From contig CM046443.1 of assembly GCA_025506515.1 (NCBI GenBank), positions 19,421,228 through 19,485,227 of the forward strand: a DNA stretch of 64,000 nt, written 5' to 3'. This document shows positions 10,930-21,231 of the stretch, piece by piece. Position 1 is the first letter of the stretch. The number at the start of each line of letters is the position of its first letter. The position numbers and the translations under genes are program-made. Origin of the DNA: Flaveria trinervia. Its lineage: Eukaryota > Streptophyta > Magnoliopsida > Asterales > Asteraceae. The notes beneath the pieces were generated by a model, which saw only the letters and a list, made by a program, of their open reading frames with translations, was not told the DNA's origin and made no database searches.

Positions 10930-13220
10930 TTACTATTAGTACCCAACTGCCCGAACAAGTTAAGGAGGCACAAATAGAAGCTTTAAATGTGGAAAATATT
11001 GGTTGAATTGTTAAGGGGAATGGATAAGCAGCTAGTGGTGAAAGAGGATGGAATTCGGTATTTCATGGATAGACTTTGGGTGCCTGTTCATGGAATCTGA
11101 GAGATTTAGTAATGAGCGAGGCACACAAATCTAAGTATTCTATACATCCTGGATCCGACAAGATGTATCATGACTTAAAGGCTCACTATTGGTGGCCTAA
11201 CATGAAGCGGATGTAGCTATGTACGTGAGCAAGTGTTTGACCTGCTCGAAGGTGAAAGTGGAATATCAAAAACCATCCGGACTATTACAACAACCCGAGA
11301 TTCCAATGTGGAAATGGGAACAAATCTCCATGGATTTTATTACTAAGCTACCCCGGACTAGTACTGGTTGTGACACGATATGGGTTATTGTGGATCGATT
11401 GACAAAGTTGCTCATTTCCTTGTGTTGGACCAAAAGAACCAATGAGCCAAGATCAGAAAACCTCTAAGTCCACATGGTATCACAACAACTGCTGAAAGCT
11501 TCATCAATAGTTTGACAAAGTGCTGAGTACAACAGCTGAAGAAACAACAAGCTGAGCTGAAAGACCAAAGTACTGAAGTACAACAGCTGAAGAGTTCACA
11601 AGTGCTGAAGATCAACAACTGATGTACAAAGTCTGAAGACAAAGACTGAAGACATCAGCTGATGAGATCTACTGAAGTCATCAGCTGATGAAACACCTGA
11701 AGGTCAAAGTCTGAAGATCAAGTACTGAAGCCTCAGTAGTTTGTCACAACTGCTGAAGAGTACTTCTTCAGTAGTTGTGATATCAGTAGTTTTATTTTCT
11801 ATGGTTCAGTAGTTTTGTAAAACGATGAAGAGCTTGTTCTTCAGTCGTTGTAGTTTCAGTAGTTTTATATTTTGTACTTAACATGCTGATATGTTCTCAG
11901 TAGTTGTGAACATTTCAGTAGTGTTAAGAAATAGTTATTTTTGTATTGGATCTGCCAGTTGTCACTTTCCGTGATAACAGCAGTGACTGTTGCACTCTAT
12001 ATAAGGAGTGACAACCTATTGTAAGTATGACGAATGAGTGAATGAATGGAATGAATGATTGATTTGATTAGAAATATTCTACATCTATAAACATTCCTAG
12101 AAATCAGAAATACATATCTCTCCCTAAACCGTATGCGATCTTAATGCTTACAAGTATCGATTGCTTGCTACAGTTTGTCTAATTCTAGTTTGTATTCCGC
12201 TGCTTTGTATCTGATATATCAAACTTGTGATCACTGATCCTCTCAAATGGTATCATTTCCTTGCAATAAAGGAAACCGACAAGATGGAGAAGTTAACTCG
12301 CCTATACCTCAAGGAGATCGTTCGAGACAAGGGTACCGATCTCAATTATCTCCGACCGTGACGCTCGTTTCACGTCACATTTCTGGCAATCATTGCAGAA
12401 ATCCTTGGGTACACATTTGGATATGAGTACTGCCTATCATCCACAGACGGATGGTCAGAGTGAGCGTACTATATAGACGTGGAGGATATGCTATGTGCTT
12501 GTGTGATTGACTTCGGGAATAACTGGGAAATTCACCTGTCATTGGTGGAGTTTTCTTATAACAACAGTTATCACACTAGTATACAGGCAGCACCTTTCGG
12601 GCTTGTACGGGAAAAGAAAATGTCGATCACCGGTTTGCTGGGAAGAAATTGGTGATAGTCAGATAACAGGTCCCGAGTTAATTCATGAGACGACTGAAAA
12701 TTATACGATACGGAACCGTATTGCTGCAGCGCGAGACAGGCAAAAGAGTTATGCTGACAAGAGACGGAAACCTTTAGAGTTTCAGGTTGGTGACAAGGTT
12801 TTGTTGAAAGTCTCACCATGGAAAGGCGTAGTTCGTTTCGGTAAACGAGGGAAACTAAATCCGAGGTACGTTGGACCATTTGAGATAGTGGAAAGAATAG
12901 GTCCAGTAGCCTATCGATTAGCCCTACCTGATTCGCTAAGTGGAATTCATGATGTATTTTTCACGTGTCAAACTTGAAGAAGTGCATAACTGATGAAACG
13001 AAGGTCGTACCACTAGAAGAAATTCAGGTGGATGAACAATTGCGTTTTGTTGAAGAACCAGCTGAGGTGATGGATCGTGAGGTGAAAACACTTAAGCAGA
13101 GCAGATACCTATTGTTAAAATCCGTTGGAATTCGCGACGTGGACCGGAATTCACATGGGAACGGGAAGATCAAATGAAGCTTAAGTACCCTCAACTATCC
13201 GAAGGGACGATGCCAGCAGA
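10930..13220 (+). pseudogene. Element B integrase and C-terminal chromodomain (split by a copia LTR)
   Basis: The HHCC zinc-binding region (SIHPGSDKMYHDL and CLTCSKVK) lies at about 11100-11250, followed by the core start ISMDFITKLPRT. The frame breaks at 11422 inside AHFLA, where the copia LTR enters. It resumes at 12264 with AIKETDKMEKLTRLYLKEIV and reaches TAYHPQTDGQSE near 12430. The C-terminal part has DRQKSYADKRRKPLEFQVGD and PWKGVVRFGKRGKLNPRYVG. The end (EPAEVMDREVKTLK, PEFTWERED, MKLKYPQL at about 13050-13200) is the chromodomain-like module that in chromoviruses steers integration to heterochromatin. Many 1-bp shifts are present. Confidence 0.87.
11423..12254 (+). mobile_element. 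Isolated copia LTR of D's family inside B's integrase, with a 9-nt primer-site stub
   Basis: 11423-12245 matches the LTRs of element D (TGTTGGACCAAAAG to GATCCTCTCA), including the TATATAAGG near 11997. It is 823 bp against 966 and 978 for D's LTRs, because several units of the internal CTGAAG array are absent. After the LTR end come nine bases, AATGGTATC, the start of D's primer-site region. The target bases ATTTCCTTG then repeat (11414-11422 and 12255-12263). A simple LTR-LTR recombination product would lack the nine extra bases. Confidence 0.87.
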
Positions 13221-13234
13221 CGAAGGTATTGATT

Positions 13235-13409
13235 AAATTTCGGGACGAAATTTCTTCCAACATGGGGATGATGTGACAACTCATCCAAAACTCACCCGAT
13301 TTTGATTTCTGTGTGCCAATGCAGTAGACCAGTGATGGAAACCAGTGATGGAACACTCTCACCATGTAACGCAATTTTCGGGACGAAAATTCTTTCAACA
13401 TGGGGATAA
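13235..13409 (+). promoter_or_regulatory. Element B 3' end module: duplicated hairpin and polypurine tract
   Basis: Two similar cassettes lie about 138 bp apart. The first has the perfect hairpin AAATTTCG-GGA-CGAAATTT (13235-13253), then CAACATGGGGATGA and TGTGACA. The second has AATTTTCG-GGA-CGAAAATT (13373-13391), then CAACATGGGGATAA and the LTR start at 13410. Only the second abuts the LTR and should be the working plus-strand primer. The first ends in an LTR-like start that leads nowhere. Confidence 0.7.
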
Positions 13410-16136
13410 TGTGACATCCGGTAAATTTCCGTTACCAAGCTCCGTTAGTTCCGTTAAGTCTTGTATACACGTGTCGTGAGCACACACTAGTTGTCGTTTA
13501 ACGTTGGTGACCTAATAATAATGAATAATGTTAATTTGATGTGAATCTAAGTGATTATGTGAGTATTGGGTTATGTTTATGTGTTACACATTTATAAAAG
13601 GTTAATTAAAGAATTTATTGCGTAATGCGGAACGTGCCTATTTATTCGTATGTCTTGTGTTTTATAAAGATAAGATATATAATGATTTTATAAGTTTATA
13701 TCTTTATATTATGAAGTTAAAAACACTTTACAAAGAGTTTAAAGCTTAGTTTTTACAAATACAAATTACAAGGTTAAAGGGTAATTAGGTAAATTAAAAT
13801 TAAATAAAACAAAAACCCAAACCCTAAACCCCACCCTTCGGCCGCGACTTCACCCCTCTCCCTCTCCATCTTCGATTTTCGACCAAGATCAAGCCCTAAA
13901 CCTCGATTTTCATTCGATTACAAGGTGCACAACTTGTTAGAATCATCAATTGCATTATAACTCGTTTAAAGGTTAGATTTTTCATGTTTTGTGATGTTCT
14001 TCCTTATGGCCGAACCTTAGATTCGAAATTGATCCTTATTAGGTCGAATTGGATGTTGTTTGAGATGTTTATATGTTAGTTAGGTTGAATGCATGTTAGC
14101 TAACGTCGATCGTGGATGAATTACATATTGTTAGTGGGTAAATCATGGATGTTGATTCTAGACAAACCCTAATTCGATTTTGGGCATGATTATGGATGAA
14201 TGATGATTGTTTGATGAATGTGTGGTGATTAATAAGTTGTATGAATGTTAGGAATCATGAATCTTGCAAGAAATTGATGATTTAGGGTTGATGTTCATAG
14301 GTTACTAATAATAGTAACTTATTTGCATGAAATGTTGAACTATGGATGTTATGATGTTATGGATGTGTTCATGGTAATAATTAGATGTTAGATTGTTGTT
14401 GTGATCATTGGAAATTCATGAAAACATGTTATAGTTCATACATTACTAAGATAGTAACTTTTGGATATGAATTGGTGAATTATGATGTTTGGATGTGGTT
14501 GATCATGCTTAGATGTTAGTATGAGCTTGAATTGGTATATTATTGATGAATTCATGTATGCTTGGATGTTTGATAGATTTTGGGATGTTCTTTCCCAAAA
14601 GGGAAACTTTATTTGTGTAAACGTTGAAGTATGATGTTATGATCATGTTTGGGATGATAGGAGCCTGCTAGTATGTTCAAGGATAAATTCTAGTGTGATA
14701 GAACGTGTTAATAGTTCTATGGCATCCTTGGATAATCATGGGTGATATTTGGACTTTGGTGATCATGTATGGTTTGGATGTGTGTAGTAGTAGGACATCA
14801 TGCTTGGGTCTGGTAATTGATTGTTGTGATGTTGTGAATGCAATGCATATGCTAAAGAATATGGTTATGATCATTATACACGCGTGCGGATCTGAGGCCC
14901 CTACTTAGTAGGATTGGCAGGGTTTAGGATGTGAAGTCGTGAGTGGCTTCACATGGCATGTGATGAATGGTTGAACTTTGTGTGACATGTTAGTTGTATT
15001 ATAACTAATGGATATGTTAATGTTCTAGATTCGCATGACTTGTATAGTACTTGATAGTATGATGATCTAAGTGATACACCTGGTTGATATAGCATAGGTA
15101 TGATACTATTTGAATGTTAATCATGTATGTTGTATCTGCTCATTGGCTTTATTTGAATTATAACTCATAATGTCACCAACGGGTCAAACGGGTCAACTAG
15201 GTCAAACGTGTCTATTTTTTTGGAAGCTTGAGTCTTTGGTTTGGTATGATTGGGTTTCACATGTCTTTTATTTACACGTACTTATGTACTCACATGATCT
15301 AGGTAACCTGTGAAGGTTGGCTATCCTCTTGTTTCTCAAATAAACCCTAAGTACCCTTGCATACATCAGGTGAGTTCATGCCCCACTCTTTACTTAATCT
15401 CTTTTGGGGGAGATAGCATACTGGTATTTATACGAACGCTTTTATTATTTAAGTTGTGTATAATATTAATATAGTGCTGTTTACCATGGGAAAAGTCCTC
15501 ACACTTTTGAATTGTTAATATTTGATAGCGGGGAAACTTGGTAGTACTACTGGGTCTGACGAGCCCCACCTGTGTGACTCGAGGTCAACCGGGTGCAATT
15601 TGTCCTATTGAACAATGTCACGATATAGTAAGTCGTGACAGGAGGCAACAACTATCACAGTCAGCTTCAATTGCAAAATCACTATGTATTAATATTACTG
15701 ATAATAGACTAGCTATCTATTTCCATGCACTGCTTATATATATATATATCACAACTGTTTACATGTTTATTGAACTCAAACTCTTGAACTCACCGACCTA
15801 TGTGTTGACATTTTAGTATGCTTTTCTCAGGTCATTAGCTTGCTTGCCATAGGAGCACTGCACGGTTCGTTGCATTTTAAGACACGATGCTTCAAGACAA
15901 TTTAACATTTTAACAATTATAGTTTACTTTTTGGGTTGGCACTTGTTTTGCCGTAGTTATACTTTATTGACTTGGGTTGTTTTCAAAACGCTTCCGCATT
16001 GTTTAAATTTTGTATTTTGGTTGATTTTGTTTAAATTATGGCATTTAGAGTCGTTCTGAGTAACTATTGACTGTGATCCTGGTTTGTTCATACGCCTCGC
16101 GGTAAAACTCCGCAAGTGGATTTTGAGGGTGTGACA
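13410..16136 (+). repeat. Element B 3' LTR
   Basis: 2727 bp, TGTGACATCCGG to GTGTGACA, matching 3906-6586. It keeps about 30 bp near 13950-13985 that the 5' LTR lacks. Differences are dominated by single-base indels. Confidence 0.93.
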
Positions 16137-16141
16137 GTTAG

Positions 16142-16935
16142 CTCAACGGTGTGCGGGTTAGCTACCCCGATGGGTGCATACTAGGGACCATCTTTTTTAT
16201 TGAGCATATGTATGGGATTATTGCCGCTTGCCCTAGGTGCTAGAGTCAGCTTCATGAATAATGTTCGAGGTCTATGAAAGACCTCGGGCCCAGTTACCAG
16301 CTTTGTGCATAATGTTCGGGGTATAACATAAGGCATTGATCCAGAATGTAGAAAAAAAGATAAGTGGTGAATGTACTCACCCAAGGTACTGGAGTCCGCT
16401 CCGTGCCTAATATTCGAGGTCTATGAAAGACCTCAGGCCCAGTTACCCGCTTCGTGCACAATGTTCGGGGTAATGTACATGTAATCGGAAGTAATGACGT
16501 ACGAATGAATGAATGAAGTATGAATGAATGATGAAGATAATAATAACATTATCTATGTGTACGTAAGATGTATGATCACATGAAAGTAAAGAACGGTTTT
16601 AACGTAAGAAAGAATGTTTTATTATAAAACTAGAACTCACTCAGCAACACTGACTTTTATGTATTTCCTGTTGGCAAGTAATGTTGATGAGGATGGCACG
16701 GGGCGGCTACTCAGCTCTTTTGAGATGGCATCCATTTATAATGCTTTTGTGATGTAATCCAACTTGGGTTTTGTAATTGGTTAACGATGTATTATTTGCA
16801 AAAGCTATTATATTGAAATGAAATGTTTTGTTTAAATGTTTCCGCTGCAACGTTTTTATGTAATATGATGAAAATATAAATGTTTTATGTGCAATGATTT
16901 ACCAGCTGTAAGCGTCCCGGGAACGGGGCCTTACA
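16142..16935 (+). repeat. Element A 5' LTR, second part
   Basis: It continues A's LTR after B and ends GGGGCCTTACA at 16935. It holds two copies of a hairpin, GAGGTCT-ATGAA-AGACCTC, at 16267-16285 and 16416-16434 within a duplicated unit of about 149 bp. The primer site TGGTATCAGAGCC follows at 16939. The stretch 16952-17283 is the untranslated leader, with no gene seen. Confidence 0.9.
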
Positions 16936-17283
16936 AGTTGGTATCAGAGCCAATGTTTAAGTGAAATGGGTAATATTCAAAATAAACCTTAACTTAAACT
17001 AAGAACGGGACGGAAAAGGAAGGGATGCCAATGTGAGTAGCTGCGTGCCATCAGGTATTTTCGTAATGTTAACTGGTATTTTGTGCGCATCTTATGTGGT
17101 AATGTGTTGTATGTAGATTTAAATACTGATTTAGTCAGGACAGATAATGCTCGGGGTATGAAGAGTAAAGTTAGTGATAATCAAAACTGGCCACTGTAAT
17201 TTGGGACTTACTGTACTTGACATAAACTGAGCTGTTTCGTTGAATGACTGTGTTGGTGTTTGAATCTTTCAGTGTGCGTGTGA

Positions 17284-18181
17284 ATGGCCGGTGGTCGTTC
17301 TTCGAAAGCCTCTCGTGGTGGTGGTCGTGATGGGCTTGGTGCTGAGCCGCGACCTAAGAGAGGAGACCCAGAGTTGAAAAGGTGGTTCACGAAGAACCAG
17401 AGACCCCAATCCGGAGGGTGGCAACGAAAGCGCCAATCTGAGAGCCTCAGTAGAGGAGGCTATTGTTGAAGAAGTCCATCACGTCATGCAGAAAATCTTA
17501 CTGTCTGTGGTGACCGAGGTCATCAAGGCTATACGGGAAGGGAAAGGCAAGAGAGGAACAGGTCCGCAGGAGGACGAGAGCAACCAGAGCCTGAATCGGT
17601 TCTATCTGATGATGAAGAAGAAGAGAGGAAGAGCCTGGGCTGGAGGCGGTACAAGGCTGTAATTATGGGGTGTTTCAACGATGCAAGCCCCCTACTTTTG
17701 ATGGTAATGGCACTGCTGCTGCTGCTCACCGGTAGGTGAGAGAAATGGAAGCCGTTTTAAATATCAGCAAGTACCAGGAGGACCAGAAAGTAAAGTTTGC
17801 GGCTCATTCTTTTGTGGACTCCGCTCTATGTTGGTGGGACAATATAGTCCAAGCCGAGGGTTGAATGAGATGGTTTGAAGTGAAGAAGTTGGTGATCGAG
17901 GAGTTCTGTCCTCATAGAGAAATGGATAACGTTGAGAGAGTTCTTGCAGCTAGAGGCGGGAACCATGACACATCAGCAATACACCACGAAGTTCAACAAA
18001 ATGGCACGTCTGGTGCGGGATCAAGTGACGCCCTTGTCACGAAAGATCAAAAGATACATTCAGGGTTTGCCAGCGTATATTCACAGGCACATGATCGCTG
18101 CCCGACCGAGCACGTTTAGGTCGGCGGTGGATTTGGCGGGGAGACTGTATGATGAGAGAACGGTGGTGGTGACTGAAGGTA
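17284..18181 (+). pseudogene. Element A gag, N-terminal half
   Basis: ATG 17284 opens MAGGRSSKASRGGG, then EPRPKRGDPE. After frameshifts it continues as EEAIVEEVHHVMQKI. The capsid region is recognisable (FVDSAL near 17812, LVIEEFCPHREM near 17893, FLQLEAGTMTHQQYTTKFNKM near 17940, VDLAGRLYDERTVVV at 18124). Element C enters at 18181 right after these codons, with target duplication AGGTA at 18177-18181. The gag resumes at 52720. Several nonsense codons are present. Confidence 0.82.
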
Positions 18182-20030
18182 TGTAACACCCGGTTATTTT
18201 TAAAAGTCAAGATATGAAGAATAAAAGCAGGAAAGGTAATAAGGTCGAAGTGGAGGGACTAAAAATGTAAAAAGGACAAAAAAATCTTTGAAAAGTTGGT
18301 GTAAAGGTGGGCATGGCCGCCCACCCTTATTTGACATCATCATCTTCTTCGGTTTTAGAGAGAGAGCAGAGGAACTCTCGGTTTTGTAGAAGAAGAAGAA
18401 GAAGGAGTCGAATTCAAGGTAAGAATTCAAGGTTTTTATGCTTTTATGTCGGGCTTTATCCCGGTTATGTGTTTGTATGCTTATGGGTTGTGTTTGTGCT
18501 CGGGTGTGTGTGTTTTTGGTGTTATTTCTAGGCATTTTGAACTCTTTGCAAGCGGGTTAAAAGGATGAACACCCAAGTTGCACCAAGTGAGTTCTAGACC
18601 CTGGTTTTTACATGTTTTAAACTATCTTTGGGGCTGAAAACGTATTAAAACGATTTTACAAGTTTATGTGTGCATACCCGTATGTATGGTGTATGTTGGA
18701 TGTTAGTTCTGGATGTTTTATAGGCTACTCATGTTTAGAATTGCCACATTATGCTTAGAACGGATGGATTCGAGGATTAGGATTGAAAATATCCTAGAAA
18801 CATGTTTTACAGAATGCTTATGCATCTAGATAAGTGTTCATATGTCTGAAAGTGCCATAGAAAGAATTAAGTGTAAGTCATGCACCTAAACAGTAGCTCA
18901 TGCGCCCAAAATTGCCTTAGAAATATTTAAGCTCAGCCCATGTGCCTGAACAGTGACCCATGCGCCTAGAAATGTTAGTCGGATGACTAAGTGTAGGGCC
19001 ATGCGCCCCAATAGTGCGCATGCGCCCAAGTGGCCCATACGCCTAAGTGTTTATGCGTCTGAATAGTATCCATGCGTCTAGATTGGGCTGGAATTTACTA
19101 AGTGATTAGACAACCAGTGTTCCCCATGCGCCTGAACAGTACCCATGCGTCTGAAAGTGGCCCATGCGCCTAAGTGTTCCCCATGTGCCTAAAATAGTGT
19201 CCATGCGCCTGCATAGTGTCCATGCGCCTAAGACTTAGAATATTTTTCTGAATTTTTGGGGAAAATGTGAAAAGTAGGTTTTGACTTGGTAAATTCCCGG
19301 GGGACTATAAGTTGACTTTTGGGGTCATAGATGGTATGATGGGCATGTAATGGATGATGAGGATGATGATGATGATGTTGCATGATATGCATGATGTATG
19401 TTATGTATGTATGATGCCCTGTGATGGTGTATGAATGGTATGTTATGTTATGTTCCTTATGATGATGAATGTTTATCTTCCATGGCTTTACATGTTATGT
19501 TAATGAATGAACCGAAAGTATTATGCAACATAAAGTGAAAGATAATGAAAGAAGAACATGATGAATGAATGCATGCATTAACAAATGAATGTACGTAAAA
19601 TGTCTTGCAAGCAAACGTATGGAGGTCACACCCAATGAAGGGTGTTAGCTCAACTGTGTGCGGGTTAGCTACCCCAGAAGGATGCACACTGGGGTCCAAT
19701 CCTTGAGATTGACCATATGTATGGGATCCTTGCCGCTTGCCCCAGGTACCAGAGTCAGCTTCGTGCACAATGTTCGGGGTCGATAAAAGACCTCAGGCCC
19801 AGTAACCAGCTTCGTGTAGAATGTTTGGGGTATAGCATATGGCATTGATCCGGAATGAAACGAAAAGATGAACGGTGAATGTACTTGCCTCAGGTACTGG
19901 AGACAGCTTCGTGCATAATGTTTGGGGTCTATGATAGACCTCAGGCCCTGTAACTAGCTTCGTGCACAATGTTCGGGGTATTGTACATGTCACAAGATGT
20001 AGTGAATGAACGAAGGTTATCGAACGTAAT
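18182..20030 (+). repeat. Element C 5' LTR, first part
   Basis: It matches 50428-52270. It contains about 20 loosely spaced copies of CATGCGCC(T/C)-type motifs between 18830 and 19230 and ATG-rich low-complexity DNA after 19320. A variant of A's LTR hairpin (GGGGTCT-ATGAT-AGACCTC) is at 19924-19942. It is cut by element D; the target duplication GTAAT is 20026-20030. Confidence 0.9.
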
Positions 20031-20996
20031 TGTTGGACCAAAAGAACCAATGAGCCAAGATCAGAAAACCTCTAAGTCCCACATGGTATCACAACAACTG
20101 CTGAAAGCTTCATCAGCAGTTTGACAAGTGCTGAAGACTTCAACAGCTGAAGATCAAGTGCTGAAGACTTCAACAGCTGAAGAACTAAAGTGCTGAAGTA
20201 CAACAGCTGAAGAACACAAGTACTGAAGCTGAACAGCTGAAGAACGCAAGTACTGAAGCTGAACAGCTGAAGAACACAAGTGCTGAAGCTGAAAGACCAA
20301 AGTACTGAAGTACAACAGCTGAAGAGTTTACAAGTGCTGAAGATCAACAACTGATGTACAAAGTCTGAAGACAAAGACTGAAGACATCAGCTGATGATAT
20401 CTACTGAAGTCATCAGCTGATGAAACATCTCAAGCTCAAAGTCTGAAGATCAAGTACTGAAGCCTCAGTAGTTTGTCACAACTGCTGAAGAGTACTTCTT
20501 TAGTAGTTGTGATATCAGTAGTTTTATATTTCTAGTTTCAGTAGTTTTATGTTTCAGTAGTTTTGTAAAACGACTGAAGAGCTTGTTCTTCAGTCGTAGT
20601 TTCAGTAGGTTCTAATCAGTAGTTTTATATTTTGTACTTAACACTCTGATATGTTCTCAGTAGTTGTGAACATTTCAGTAGTTGTTAAGAGTTAGTTATT
20701 TTTGTATTAGATCTGCCAGTTGTCACTTTCCGTGATAACAGCAGTGTTTGTTGCACTCTATATAAGGAGTGACAACCTATTGTAATAGTGTGAATGACGT
20801 GAATGAATGAATGATTTGATTAGAAACATTCCATATCTATAAACATTCCTTGAATCAGAAATATATTCTCTCGCTATAACCGTATGTGCTCTTAATGCAT
20901 ACAAGCATCGACTTCTTGCTACAATTTGTCTAATTCCTATTCTTATTCCGCTGCTTTAACTCTAATACATCAAACTTCTGATCACTGATCCTGTCA
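20031..20996 (+). repeat. Element D 5' LTR
   Basis: 966 bp. The first 450 bp are packed with CTGAAG, ACAGCTGAAG and AGTACTGAAG units. The next 250 bp carry TCAGTAGTT-type motifs. TATATAAGG at 20759 is the likely core promoter, followed by a transcribed region to the LTR end. It matches 44052-45029. Confidence 0.93.
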
Positions 20997-20998
20997 AA

Positions 20999-21010
20999 TG
21001 GTATCAGAGC
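20999..21010 (+). other. Element D primer binding site
   Basis: TGGTATCAGAGC begins two bases after the LTR and is complementary to initiator methionine tRNA. The leader 21011-21231 has no gene. Confidence 0.85.
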
Positions 21011-21231
21011 AGGTTAATCATTGATCGATCTAATAATTGATCATTGAAACTGCTATTCAAGATCTAAGTTTGATTGAATTAGCTTTTGTTTTTGCAAGAA
21101 ACGGTTATAGAGATTGAATTTTCTGTATTTCTAGTCATTCATCCTGAGATCTTTTCTTGGTTTTCATTGAGTTTGTTGTGGTCTGTGTAAAATTTTTTAA
21201 AAGCTTGAATTAAATTGTTTCTGAACTGAAA

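Larger units (their letters stand above)
3906..16136 (+). mobile_element. Element B: Ty3/gypsy Tekay-like chromovirus inserted in A's 5' LTR
   Basis: It runs from TGTGACATCTGG at 3906 to GTGTGACA at 16136, with GTTAG at 3901-3905 and 16137-16141. LTRs of 2681 and 2727 bp flank, in order, a tRNA-iMet-type primer site, an upstream accessory ORF, gag, protease, RT, RNase H, integrase and a chromodomain. The two LTRs differ mainly by 1-bp indels plus a block of about 30 bp. Substitutions are few, so it is younger than A. The coding part has many frameshifts, and a copia LTR interrupts its integrase (11423-12254). Confidence 0.93.

Noticed and set aside
19950..20400. Regular short repeats resembling a CRISPR array
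   Set aside because: Units of CTGAAG/ACAGCTGAAG are short, variable and without unique spacers. They lie in a copia LTR of a plant genome.
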